From an uncultured Bacteroidales bacterium (GTDB lineage: Bacteria > Bacteroidota > Bacteroidia > Bacteroidales > FEN-979), in assembly GCA_903837605.1 (NCBI GenBank), contig CAILVF010000053.1:1-64000 (forward strand): a stretch of DNA of 64,000 nt, given 5' to 3'. Below the pieces are notes generated by a model. The model saw only the letters and a program-made list of their open reading frames with translations, searched no databases and was not told the DNA's origin. Of the stretch, positions 1-9,201 are shown one piece after another (position 1 is the first letter of the stretch; every line of letters starts with the position of its first letter). The translations under genes were made by a program, and so were the position numbers.

Positions 1-20
1 AATTATTAATTAGTAAATAT

Positions 21-3000
21 TCAGTCATTGATTACCTTCACAAGGGCACCCCATTTACGGTCAATCTCAAAGAAATGTTTCATATAGTAATTTCCGAAAA
101 GGAAATGGGCCTTTATGACTTTGATCCCGTATGCCGACATGCTGACAAAAAAATTGGCGATCATGGCCGAAGCAACCCCTTTCCCCTGTAATGATGAAGT
201 TACAACGATCCCGTCAAACAGGGCGGTCGTCTCATCCAGGTAATGCCAGGTAAGCCCGCCGATGATCTTTCCATGGGGATCGGCAACAACATGCTGGTGA
301 TCATGTTTACTGATCTCTTTTGGATAATTTTCCCGGAAGAACATCTGGTATAATTGCCCGATCTCCCTGGGTTCGCCCGGCTCATATTGCACGTAATGTT
401 TTCCTTCGCCGTCGTGGATATCGAAACGAACCAGTACATGTTCTTTTGAGCGTTCACCTATTTTCAGCAGGTCAATATGCTGGTCGGTTTGCAATCTCGG
501 AAATACCATGTGGCTGAAAATATTTTTATCTTCTTCTGCCGATAACGATGATTGCAGGTCCGACAGCTCGATAAGCTGAATAGGCAAAGTTTCCTGCTCT
601 TCCTGCATTTTTTCAAGAAGCTTGTCAAACGAGACTTTGACACCCTCGTCGGAATCCATGAAGTAGGTATGCCTGTAAAAATGATACCTGATCAGGTCGG
701 GCCATGAATTCAGCCTGAACAGATCCATAAGCTCGGTGATTGTTTGTTCCTTGGCTGCCGAGGTAGTAAGCGGATTGATACGGTACCAGTCAATATACTG
801 GTCTATAGCTGAGTATAACGACAGCGGCAGGTGAAAGCGTTTGATGTTTTCGGCAAGGTACTTATTCAGGTGGTCCTTCAGGCTGGTCTGATCATGGCAG
901 ACTACTTTATGTTTTTTTAATTCAAGACTGAGTTTAACCAGGAATTCAATTGCTTCTTCCTTGCCCAGGGCTTCAATGCATGCGTCAAAAATCCAGTTGA
1001 TTTCTATCTGCTTTTTAACCCAGGGATACAAAGCGGTGGTTTTGCAATAGTAGTCCTGTACAATCGGGATAACCAGGGAAAGCGGGCCTTTGTACTCCGA
1101 CCAGCCTGTAAGGGTAAGTATGACAGCCGATTCACGGAAATCCATTTCAGGTACAGAAATATTGGTGAGGGTAATTGCACCGGGAACAATCTGATACCCG
1201 CTATGGTGCCAGGCTTTAAACACCGTAGCCAGGGAACGGATGAACACTTTTTTCCATGCGTTCGGTTTTACGTAACCGGAAGAGCGGTGGATTTCGGCAA
1301 ACTCCCTTATCTTATCCCATGCGGTAAGCCCTCCTATGTATTGTGTGCTGAGGAGTCCCAGGTTGGGCCTGCTGCTTCCAAGCAGGGAAGCAACAGCGGC
1401 CCCGTAAGGAAAGCCTGCGAGGGAAGCCTGCCAGTAAAATGTATCGGGGTTCGGCCTGAATTCGGGGTTGTTGCTGATCACGAAGTGCAGATCAAAATGT
1501 TTCCCTGCCTTTGTATTTACGCTGAGCCTGTAATGCTTGAATTCCTTATATGCCAGTAGCCTCAGCACCCATATTCCTCCCGGAGGAACGTCTTTCAGAT
1601 CAAAATCCCATTCATTAAAAGTCAGGATAATACTTTCTTCCAGGAACTTCGTTGTCCTGAAAATTTTTACAATCCTTTCTTTATCGGTTTCCTGAATGCC
1701 GTGTTCAAAAATGAGTTTCGATTTCCATGTTGATGCAGGATATTTCGGGCCTCTTCCTTCAATATGGTTTTCAAAGACCCGGGCCAGCTTGTAAAAATAT
1801 TCCTCTGCTTTTTTTGACAGGAAGGGGTCCTGTCGGTGAAGTATCCATCTCGATAATTCTGCCCTCACCGGTACGTAGAAATCAAGATGCTGGAGGGCAA
1901 AGTTGTAAAGCATCCTGAGAACATTTTCGAATTGCTGCCGCATTTTCACCGGCGCAGGCCAGGGGAAGTGGGTACGGTAGAAGTAAAGCCTTTGTTTAAG
2001 TGCATCAAGCCTGTGTTTCCCTATTTTGGATGAAGCAATGGCGCGGATCGACTGCTCATTTAAAAATGAAAGACCCGATTCGAGGAACATGGGAAGATTG
2101 GAAATTGTCTCAGGTTGGGGAGCATGGATCAGAATGGTGCGATAGGCCAGGCATCGGATCTCTTCCGAAGGATGAAATGCCAGGGCTTCAAGCCTCAGCC
2201 TCATCACTTCGGCAAGCCTGGGTTCCGAGTCACCGAAGATATCGCCTATCTTCCCGATTGCGCTTATTGAAGCAGATTCAGGGCCAAACAGGGCCTGGCA
2301 CAACAGCAGGTTGGCATTGGCAAGGAACTGGTCGCGGATATTCCGGGTGGCCCTGCATTCATAATTGCCGGTTAGCCCGGGTTCTGCAAGATATATGCCT
2401 TCGGCCATCCCTTTTACAGGTACGTCCCATCCCTCTTTAACAGGGCAGAAGGAGATCAGGGAAGGATTCCCGGTCCATAGCTTTGGGGAACGGGTGAACA
2501 GCCCCAGGTCAATTGTGTCGCCGCTCAGAGTATAGACCAGGTCACCAATAATCCAGCTCCCCGGCTTTCGTCTCCTGACGTTAAGAACCTGTTTCGTCCT
2601 TTTATTTACAAGCTTGTCCTTGCCAAAAACAATGTCCGTTTCAAGTATGCCCAGGTCCCTGTAAAACCACTTTGGAACAGAACAGGAAACAGCTCCTCTT
2701 TTAATCAGGACGACATTGCTCTGGTAGAGGGAATCTATCAGTTTCAGAAAGCCGTTCTCAATGGCTTTCCTGTTGAATGAACCTTTGGGTGTTAATTCCC
2801 CTTTTTCGGCGCTGAAATCCCTCTCGAGCAGGGCGAAATTCACCACCCTTTCATAAGGAGCCACATCCTTGTTTGCCGACATGACAATCTGGTGGAAATA
2901 CTCCCTGAGGTTATCGCCTTTACACGAAGTGAAGAGGGAGTCTGACTTGTCGGGTACAATGAGCAGAACATTATAAGGCCTGTTGTCCCCGACCACGAAA

Positions 3001-4652
3001 GTGCTCTTTATACCCGGTACATTATGAAATTTCTTTTCAATGACCTGGGGGGCGACTGTCTGTCCCCGGTTATTTTTGTATATATCCTTAACCCTGTCAA
3101 CGATCTCATGATATCCGTCCTCGTTGATGATGAAAACATCTCCTGTCTTAAGCCAGTAATCTTCTTTTTTTGAAACGGGATAGGGGATGATGCCTCCCGG
3201 CGGAGCATCTTCGAGATAGCGTGCGATATAATGCCCGCTAATCTCGAGCTCACGGTTCTCATTCAGCCTTGTAAAAACCCCGGGGAGAGGTGTGCCTACT
3301 TTAAAATCCTGGTAATGGAAGGGGGGAGTCATGGTGATACCGCCTGTTGCTTCTGTCATTCCAAAGCCGCTGCATAATGCGATACCGTTTTCGTTGAAGA
3401 ACCGGAACACCTGGGGGTCAAGGTAACCTGCAGCGCTAAGCCCCCATTTCAGGCGGTTGCCGGTCACATCCTCGATGGCCCTGGCTCTTAATTCGGCACT
3501 CTCAATGCCGTTGATCCTTTCCTGGCATTTCTCAAATAACTCCTGCCAGCGAAGAGGTATGCTGATAAACCCGCTGGGGTTGACCTTGGGAAATAAGGAA
3601 AAAAGCGTGTCTGCTGAGTTGTTCCCGGCAAAAACATAGGTGCCGTGCCAGTAAATCGCCCCGCACATCTCGAGAAAACGTCCGAATGTATGGAACAGGG
3701 GCAGGTAGCAAAGGAAAGTCTCATCTCCCACCTGCGGAAGGGCTGCAGCACGGGCAAAGCGCTTGGATACAATATTATAAACCGAGAATGAAACTCCTTT
3801 GGGCAAACCGGTGCTTCCCGAGGTGAACATGGTTGTTGCAACTTCATTGGTTGGTTTCAGCGGCCTGGCTGACAGAAGGTTCTCAATCTCAGAACGGGAG
3901 ATCTTTTTACATTCCTCCTGGAGGTATTTGTTGGCAGATCCCTTCTTTGAGCCCGGGCTCATGGTATAGATACGGAAAGGCCGGGCGGTCATCTGGCATA
4001 CTTTTTCGAGAACCGAAACTCTCTGAGGCGTATCGGCAACGGCAATATTGACCGAAAGTTTGTCAAACAAAGGGGCCAGTATCTCAGCGCCAAAATGGGT
4101 GCTGAACGGTGAAACGAAAATCCCGGAACAAAGGCGGGAAAGATCCACACAGGCTCCTTCAACGCAATTCTCGGTGTATAGTGCAATCCTTGGCTCCTCT
4201 TCCACGGCCATGCAAAAAACGGCGGCAATCTCCCTGAGGTGGCGGTATATCTGCTCATAAGTCCAATCCACCGTGGGCGAAACCGACATGTCCCTGAAAA
4301 GGACCTGACGCGGGTGTTCGTTTACCCTTTGTGCTAATAAGTCATTCAGCGAATACTGTGTCCTTTGCAGTATAGTGAATACCGTTTCTGCCCAACGGTC
4401 TCTTTGCCCCTGATCAAGGTTACGCAGGAAGCCTGGCCTGCCGGTCAAGTCAAGGAAATCCATCCAGGATTCCCTGCCGGGTAAATCGGCCGCGGGTTTC
4501 CTATGGGAAATGCCTGGTTTGGGTTTGCGTTTTGCTGTCGCCTGGTCCCATGTTGAAACGGCTGCTTCTGCCTCAGCCAGAATTTTAGATGCCAAAGCCT
4601 GCTTTTGCTTGTCTTTCGCATTCTTCCAGGAACCAAGTACTTCAGCCAGCAT
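21..4652 (-). CDS. Giant AMP-binding (acyl-CoA synthetase-like) / unknown middle / GNAT fusion protein
   Basis: 1543 residues. The N-terminal ~640 residues are an adenylate-forming acyl-CoA synthetase domain: the P-loop motif TSGSTGLPKG lies at 277-286, GFGMTEATGG at about 430, and LKTGD plus the hinge region at about 505-545. The last ~130 residues look like a GNAT N-acetyltransferase, with an acetyl-CoA loop QGKGVASA at about 1489-1496. The ~750 residues between (about 650-1400) match no family I recognise; parts are helical and repeat-like. No signal peptide, so cytosolic. Expected chemistry is acyl-adenylate or acyl-CoA formation plus acyl transfer to an amine, but the substrate is unknown. 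A normal ligase is 500-650 residues, so this is an unusually large fusion. It is divergent from aconitase, and a -7 element TAAATTTG (4691-4698, minus strand) lies about 40 nt before the ATG. Confidence 0.85.
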   Translation of the reverse strand: MLAEVLGSWKNAKDKQKQALASKILAEAEAAVSTWDQATAKRKPKPGISHRKPAADLPGRESWMDFLDLTGRPGFLRNLDQGQRDRWAETVFTILQRTQYSLNDLLAQRVNEHPRQVLFRDMSVSPTVDWTYEQIYRHLREIAAVFCMAVEEEPRIALYTENCVEGACVDLSRLCSGIFVSPFSTHFGAEILAPLFDKLSVNIAVADTPQRVSVLEKVCQMTARPFRIYTMSPGSKKGSANKYLQEECKKISRSEIENLLSARPLKPTNEVATTMFTSGSTGLPKGVSFSVYNIVSKRFARAAALPQVGDETFLCYLPLFHTFGRFLEMCGAIYWHGTYVFAGNNSADTLFSLFPKVNPSGFISIPLRWQELFEKCQERINGIESAELRARAIEDVTGNRLKWGLSAAGYLDPQVFRFFNENGIALCSGFGMTEATGGITMTPPFHYQDFKVGTPLPGVFTRLNENRELEISGHYIARYLEDAPPGGIIPYPVSKKEDYWLKTGDVFIINEDGYHEIVDRVKDIYKNNRGQTVAPQVIEKKFHNVPGIKSTFVVGDNRPYNVLLIVPDKSDSLFTSCKGDNLREYFHQIVMSANKDVAPYERVVNFALLERDFSAEKGELTPKGSFNRKAIENGFLKLIDSLYQSNVVLIKRGAVSCSVPKWFYRDLGILETDIVFGKDKLVNKRTKQVLNVRRRKPGSWIIGDLVYTLSGDTIDLGLFTRSPKLWTGNPSLISFCPVKEGWDVPVKGMAEGIYLAEPGLTGNYECRATRNIRDQFLANANLLLCQALFGPESASISAIGKIGDIFGDSEPRLAEVMRLRLEALAFHPSEEIRCLAYRTILIHAPQPETISNLPMFLESGLSFLNEQSIRAIASSKIGKHRLDALKQRLYFYRTHFPWPAPVKMRQQFENVLRMLYNFALQHLDFYVPVRAELSRWILHRQDPFLSKKAEEYFYKLARVFENHIEGRGPKYPASTWKSKLIFEHGIQETDKERIVKIFRTTKFLEESIILTFNEWDFDLKDVPPGGIWVLRLLAYKEFKHYRLSVNTKAGKHFDLHFVISNNPEFRPNPDTFYWQASLAGFPYGAAVASLLGSSRPNLGLLSTQYIGGLTAWDKIREFAEIHRSSGYVKPNAWKKVFIRSLATVFKAWHHSGYQIVPGAITLTNISVPEMDFRESAVILTLTGWSEYKGPLSLVIPIVQDYYCKTTALYPWVKKQIEINWIFDACIEALGKEEAIEFLVKLSLELKKHKVVCHDQTSLKDHLNKYLAENIKRFHLPLSLYSAIDQYIDWYRINPLTTSAAKEQTITELMDLFRLNSWPDLIRYHFYRHTYFMDSDEGVKVSFDKLLEKMQEEQETLPIQLIELSDLQSSLSAEEDKNIFSHMVFPRLQTDQHIDLLKIGERSKEHVLVRFDIHDGEGKHYVQYEPGEPREIGQLYQMFFRENYPKEISKHDHQHVVADPHGKIIGGLTWHYLDETTALFDGIVVTSSLQGKGVASAMIANFFVSMSAYGIKVIKAHFLFGNYYMKHFFEIDRKWGALVKVIND

Positions 4653-4690
4653 TATTTTAAATTTAAATCAGAATGATTAAAGGAAACATG

Positions 4691-4698
4691 CAAATTTA
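4691..4698 (-). promoter_or_regulatory. Bacteroidota -7 element (TAAATTTG) for the AMP-binding/GNAT gene
   Basis: Read on the minus strand this is TAAATTTG, a full match to the Bacteroidota -7 consensus TAnnTTTG. It lies 38 nt upstream of the ATG at 4652. I see no clear TTG -33 box at 19-21 nt, so the call rests on the -7 element and its position. Confidence 0.4.
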
Positions 4699-4712
4699 TT
4701 GATTCAAATTGT

Positions 4713-4720
4713 TAATTTTG
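4713..4720 (+). promoter_or_regulatory. Bacteroidota -7 element (TAATTTTG) for aconitase
   Basis: TAATTTTG matches TAnnTTTG and ends 26 nt before the aconitase ATG, which implies a short leader. The -33 box is not recognisable. Confidence 0.45.
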
Positions 4721-4746
4721 AATTCGAATAAAAGATATTTTTTTAC

Positions 4747-7005
4747 ATGTTGCTCAAATTAGAAAACATAGAGGCTATCTATAAGAAAATCAGCGTTTCT
4801 GCAGAAAAAGCCAGGAAGATATTTAACCGGCCGTTAACGCTTACCGAGAAGCTGTTATACGGGCATTTGTTTGATGCGGTTCCTGATAAGCCCTATGATA
4901 AGGGGAAGGATTATGTGAATTTCCTTATCGACAGGGTGGCGATGCAGGATGCCACGGCTCAGATGGCCTTACTCCAGTTCATGACCGCAGGAAGGACCGC
5001 ATCGGCAGTTCCGGCGACCGTGCATTGCGATCATCTTATTCTTGCAAAGGAAGGTGTAAGTTCCGATCTTACATCAGCGCTTTCGCAGAATGCCGAAGTG
5101 TACAATTTCCTGCAATCAGTTTCGGCTAAATACGGTATAGGATTTTGGAAACCCGGGGCGGGCATCATCCATCAGGTGGTGTTTGAAAATTACGCTTTCC
5201 CGGGCCAGATGATGATAGGAACAGATTCACATACCCCGAACGCAGGCGGCCTGGGGATGCTTGCTATTGGCGTTGGAGGCGCCGATGCAGTGGACGTGAT
5301 GTCGGGAATTCCGCTCGAGCTTAAAATGCCGAAGATCATGGGAATTGAGCTTACCGGCAAACTCAGCGGATGGGTATCGGCAAAAGATGTTATCCTGCTG
5401 ATCTCCGGCATGCTAACGGTAAAGGGAGGTACAGGGTTCATTATCGAGTATTTCGGCGAAGGGGCCGAGTCCCTTTCCTGCACAGGAAAAGGGACGATCT
5501 GCAATATGGGCGCCGAAGTTGGTGCAACCTGTTCGGTTTTTCCATATGATGCCAGCATGAAGCGGTACCTGGAATCGACAGGACGCAAAGTCGTTGCCGA
5601 CAAAGCCGACCAGTACGCATCCTGTCTAAGGGCTGATCCTGAAGTGGCAGCAGATCCCTCAAAATATTACGACCAGGTCATCAGGATCAACCTTTCGGAG
5701 CTTGAGCCTTATGTGAACGGACCGTTTACCCCCGACCTCGCTAACCCGGTCTCGGCACTGGCGGCTTTTCTCAAAGAGAATAATTATCCCGACACACTTG
5801 AGGTCGGGCTTATAGGTTCCTGCACCAACTCTTCTTACGAAGACCTTTCCAGGGCCGCTTTCATTGCCCGCCAGGCAAAAGCTAAAAAACTGAATGTAAA
5901 ATCAGGCTTTATCATCACGCCGGGCTCGGAACAGATCAGGTTTACAGCCGAAAGAGATGGCATTCTTGAAGCCTTTGACGAAATCGGAGGGGTCATCATG
6001 GCCAATGCCTGCGGTCCCTGTATAGGCCAGTGGTCAAGGAAAATGGATGATCCCGAGAGGAAAAACTCCATTGTGACCTCTTTTAACAGGAATTTCGCCA
6101 AACGCAACGACGGCAATGCAGGTACGCATGCTTTCGTGGCATCCCCCGAGATGGTTACTGCCATGGCCCTTGCCGGCAGGCTATCATTCAATCCGGCAAA
6201 AGATACCATTATAAATTCTGATGGCGTTGCGGTTATGCTCGACGAGCCTCATGGCTTCGAACTGCCCCCAAAGGGTTTCGATGTTAAAGATCCTGGTTTC
6301 CTGGCTCCTCCCGACGACAGCGCCGGCATAGTTGTTAAGGTGGACCCCGGCTCCGGCAGGCTGCAGCTCCTCGAGCCTTTCAAAGCATGGGATGGGAAGG
6401 ATATCAATGGTATGCGCCTTCTTATCAAGGCTAAAGGCAAGTGCACCACCGACCATATTTCTATGGCAGGGCCCTGGCTGAAATACCGCGGGCACCTCGA
6501 TAAGATCTCCGATAATCTCCTGATGGGTGCAGTCAATATATTCAACGGCAAAACCAATTCGGTCAGGAACGGGGTTACCGGTGAATATGCCGAAGTGTCA
6601 AAAACAGCAAGGTATTATAAAGCCAATGCCATCCCCTCACTGGTAATCGGCGATGAGAATTACGGAGAAGGGTCTTCACGTGAACATGCTGCGATGGAAC
6701 CCAGGTACCTGGGAGTGAGAGCCGTCCTTGTAAGGTCTTTCGCAAGGATCCACGAGACCAACCTGAAAAAGCAGGGGATGCTGGCGCTTACCTTCGCCAA
6801 TCCCTCTGATTATGATAAAATTCTCGAAGACGATGTATTTGACATCATCGGCCTTGAGACTTTTACACCCGGCAAACCGCTGAAACTGAAAATACACCAT
6901 GCCGGTGGCAGTGCGGAGGAAATACTTCTTAACCATACCTACAGCGACCTCCAGATCAAATGGTTCAAGGCAGGAAGCGCCCTGAACTCTATGAAAGAAA
7001 AGTAA
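4747..7005 (+). CDS. acn: Aconitate hydratase, mitochondrial type
   Basis: Converts citrate to isocitrate via cis-aconitate in the TCA cycle, using a [4Fe-4S] cluster in the cytosol. At 752 residues it has the length of the mitochondrial-type aconitase rather than the ~890-residue AcnA or the AcnB type. The three cluster cysteines are visible: C359 in [11 protein letters not shown], and C422 and C425 in [11 protein letters not shown]. This spacing is the same as in mitochondrial aconitase. [14 protein letters not shown] marks the first aconitase domain and [14 protein letters not shown] (about 640) the swivelling domain. Citrate synthase follows after 30 nt, so these two TCA genes are probably co-transcribed, although citrate synthase also has its own -7 element. 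Confidence 0.97.
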   Translation: MLLKLENIEAIYKKISVSAEKARKIFNRPLTLTEKLLYGHLFDAVPDKPYDKGKDYVNFLIDRVAMQDATAQMALLQFMTAGRTASAVPATVHCDHLILAKEGVSSDLTSALSQNAEVYNFLQSVSAKYGIGFWKPGAGIIHQVVFENYAFPGQMMIGTDSHTPNAGGLGMLAIGVGGADAVDVMSGIPLELKMPKIMGIELTGKLSGWVSAKDVILLISGMLTVKGGTGFIIEYFGEGAESLSCTGKGTICNMGAEVGATCSVFPYDASMKRYLESTGRKVVADKADQYASCLRADPEVAADPSKYYDQVIRINLSELEPYVNGPFTPDLANPVSALAAFLKENNYPDTLEVGLIGSCTNSSYEDLSRAAFIARQAKAKKLNVKSGFIITPGSEQIRFTAERDGILEAFDEIGGVIMANACGPCIGQWSRKMDDPERKNSIVTSFNRNFAKRNDGNAGTHAFVASPEMVTAMALAGRLSFNPAKDTIINSDGVAVMLDEPHGFELPPKGFDVKDPGFLAPPDDSAGIVVKVDPGSGRLQLLEPFKAWDGKDINGMRLLIKAKGKCTTDHISMAGPWLKYRGHLDKISDNLLMGAVNIFNGKTNSVRNGVTGEYAEVSKTARYYKANAIPSLVIGDENYGEGSSREHAAMEPRYLGVRAVLVRSFARIHETNLKKQGMLALTFANPSDYDKILEDDVFDIIGLETFTPGKPLKLKIHHAGGSAEEILLNHTYSDLQIKWFKAGSALNSMKEK

Positions 7006-7013
7006 TAATTTTG
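7006..7013 (+). promoter_or_regulatory. Putative internal -7 element (TAATTTTG) for citrate synthase
   Basis: TAATTTTG starts directly after the TAA stop of aconitase and ends 22 nt before the citrate synthase ATG. It matches TAnnTTTG. No clear -33 box is seen, so this is a weak call for a secondary promoter inside the acn-gltA unit. Confidence 0.3.
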
Positions 7014-7035
7014 AATTTATAACAAGCAGATTCAT

Positions 7036-8385
7036 ATGGATATACAGAAATTTATAGCAGAGCATGCCCCTGAGACCCAGGCTTCATGCACTATTGATGA
7101 GCAGCTCTTCAAACAGTTTGATGTGAAACGCGGCCTGCGTAACGCCGACCATACCGGTGTGCTTGTCGGGCTTACCAGGGTCGGCAGCGTAGTGGGATAT
7201 GAAAAAATTGACGGCAAACTCGAAGCCATTAACGGTAAGCTTATCTACCGCGGGATAGATATAAACGATCTCGTTCATGGAACACAAACCGAGAAACGGC
7301 CCGGTTTCGACGAAACCGTATTCCTCCTGCTTTTCGGAAGGCTCCCTAAAGCCGCGGAACTGAAAACTTTCAGTGAAGGGCTGGCCGAACAGAGGGCCCT
7401 GCCCGAAAATTTCAACCGTGACATGATCCTCACCATGAAGGGCAAGGACATAATGAATATGATGGCCCGTTCGATCCTCGCCCTTTACACACTTGACGAG
7501 CAGGCCGACGATACTGAGATCCAGAATATCATAAGGCAGTCGATAAGCCTGATCGCGAAGTTCCCTACCATTGCCGTGTATTCTTATCATGCCATGCGCC
7601 ACCTGATTTATTACGATACCTTGAGCGTAAGGTACCCCGATAAAAAACTTGGCACAGCCGAGAATTTCCTGTATATGCTCAAGGGAAATGACTACACCCC
7701 CCTTGAAGCCGAACTCCTCGACCTCTGCCTGGTGCTGCATGCCGAACACGGAGGCGGTAACAATTCAACCTTCACCACCCGGGTCGTCAGTTCAAGCGGC
7801 ACCGATACCTACTCGGCTATTGTTGCAGCTATCGGCTCCCTTAAAGGACCCCTGCACGGAGGCGCGAACATCGAGGTCATCCACATGATGAACAATATCA
7901 AAGCCAATATCAAGAATTGGGGCAATGATGATGAAGTTACCGATTACCTCCGCAAGATCCTGAAGAAAGAAGCCTATGACAAAAGCGGAAAGATCTATGG
8001 TTTCGGGCATGCCGTATACACAGTTTCAGATCCCCGCGCCATCCTTCTAAAAGAAAAAGCCAGGCTTTTGTCAAAGGAAAAAGGACGCGAAAAGGAAATG
8101 GCGCTCTATGAAGCGATAGAGCGAATAGGACCTGAGATCTATTATGAGTTCAAGGGAACCAGGGATAAACTTATCTCCCCGAATGTCGACTTTTACAGCG
8201 GTTTCGTTTATGAATGCATCAAAATACCCAAGGAACTGTACACCCCGTTGTTTGCAATTTCCCGGATCTCAGGATGGTGCTCTCACCGGCTTGAAGAGCT
8301 CATCAGCGGCCGCAGGATCATCCGCCCTGCATACAAAGCAGTTGAGCCCAGTAACAGCTACATCCCCCTTACCGAGAGAGATTAG
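7036..8385 (+). CDS. gltA: Citrate synthase
   Basis: Condenses acetyl-CoA with oxaloacetate to give citrate, the entry step of the TCA cycle; the next enzyme, aconitase, is encoded just upstream. 449 residues. The catalytic triad of the family is visible: H274 in LHGGAN, H325 in GFGHAVY, and D385 in NVDFYSG. Residues 1-60 form an N-terminal extension of the kind seen in the citrate/2-methylcitrate synthases of anaerobes and Bacteroidota, so activity on propionyl-CoA cannot be excluded. The last 17 nt overlap the end of the convergent SDR gene. Confidence 0.95.
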   Translation: MDIQKFIAEHAPETQASCTIDEQLFKQFDVKRGLRNADHTGVLVGLTRVGSVVGYEKIDGKLEAINGKLIYRGIDINDLVHGTQTEKRPGFDETVFLLLFGRLPKAAELKTFSEGLAEQRALPENFNRDMILTMKGKDIMNMMARSILALYTLDEQADDTEIQNIIRQSISLIAKFPTIAVYSYHAMRHLIYYDTLSVRYPDKKLGTAENFLYMLKGNDYTPLEAELLDLCLVLHAEHGGGNNSTFTTRVVSSSGTDTYSAIVAAIGSLKGPLHGGANIEVIHMMNNIKANIKNWGNDDEVTDYLRKILKKEAYDKSGKIYGFGHAVYTVSDPRAILLKEKARLLSKEKGREKEMALYEAIERIGPEIYYEFKGTRDKLISPNVDFYSGFVYECIKIPKELYTPLFAISRISGWCSHRLEELISGRRIIRPAYKAVEPSNSYIPLTERD

Positions 8386-9154
8386 GGTAAATACTGCGCA
8401 TCGTCCTGTTCACGAAGTAAGAGGAAAGTGAAGCAGGCAGCATCACAGAGAGGATGAAATAATTTAGGCGGTTTGTCCATCCGTGGATGCAAACCGCTTT
8501 TTTTCCGCACATCCTGATGGCATACCCGGCAACCTTATCCGGGTCAGCCATGCTCACAGGGCCACCTGGCTTGCTTTCCAGGAATTTAGGCGTGTTGATT
8601 ATTCCGGAGCAGCAAACGCTTATCCCGATATCAAATGGTTTGAATTCGTAATACAAGGAACGTGCAAGGGATATCAGAAATGCCTTGCTGGCTGCATAGG
8701 GAGTCACATAGACAGGTGACAGCAACCCGGCCAGGGATGACATTAGCAGTATTTTTCCCGGTTTTTTTGTATCCCTGAGATACCCGGCAAAAGCATGTAC
8801 AAGTAGTATCGTTGTGCGGTTGTTCACATCAATGAACCTTTCGAGGTTCCCCGAATCATATTCCAGAAAAGGTTTAACCTCCGACATGGCCGCACAATAC
8901 ACCAGCATCCTGCATCCTGTTTCCTGTATCAGGCCCATGCATATTTTCCAGGCATCCTCACCGGCCAGGTCAATGCAGGATAATAAGGTTTTAACCCGGT
9001 ATTTCTTTTCGACCTTTTCAGCGGTCTTCTTCAGCGCTTCCGGCTGCCGGTCAATAAGGACCAGGTTAAACCCTTGTGCAGCAAGGAGTGTGGTAAATGA
9101 CTCTCCCAAACCATCAGCCGATCCTGCGATCATGGCCCATTGCCCTTCTTTCAT
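8369..9154 (-). CDS. Short-chain dehydrogenase/reductase (SDR)
   Basis: NAD(P)-dependent oxidoreductase of the classical SDR type, cytosolic. The nucleotide motif AGSADGLGESF is at the N-terminus, and the catalytic Ser and YxxxK are visible in LLMSSLAGLL and TPYAASKAFL. The start at 9154 (MKEGQWAM) is preferred over the ATG nine codons upstream, because AGGAAA sits about 7 nt before it; the protein is then 261 residues. It faces the DUF1214/sulfotransferase genes across a short divergent region, and its 3' end overlaps the convergent citrate synthase gene by 17 nt. The substrate is unknown; a lipid or secondary alcohol is plausible from the neighbours. Confidence 0.9.
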   Translation of the reverse strand: MKEGQWAMIAGSADGLGESFTTLLAAQGFNLVLIDRQPEALKKTAEKVEKKYRVKTLLSCIDLAGEDAWKICMGLIQETGCRMLVYCAAMSEVKPFLEYDSGNLERFIDVNNRTTILLVHAFAGYLRDTKKPGKILLMSSLAGLLSPVYVTPYAASKAFLISLARSLYYEFKPFDIGISVCCSGIINTPKFLESKPGGPVSMADPDKVAGYAIRMCGKKAVCIHGWTNRLNYFILSVMLPASLSSYFVNRTMRSIYPNLSR

Positions 9155-9171
9155 GATATTTCCTAAATTTG
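9140..9171 (+). promoter_or_regulatory. Putative promoter (TTG-N21-TAAATTTG) of the DUF1214 gene
   Basis: TTG at 9140-9142 is followed after 21 nt by TAAATTTG at 9164-9171. Both element and spacing fit the Bacteroidota -33/-7 promoter. It reads toward the ATG at 9202 and overlaps the start of the divergent SDR gene. Confidence 0.4.
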
Positions 9172-9201
9172 CGGCCTGCAATAATACTTAAATTCCCGGG
9201 A

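Noticed and set aside
7084-7749. 221-codon open frame on the minus strand inside citrate synthase
   Set aside because: Fully inside a confident gene, with no recognisable motif; it reflects codon bias.
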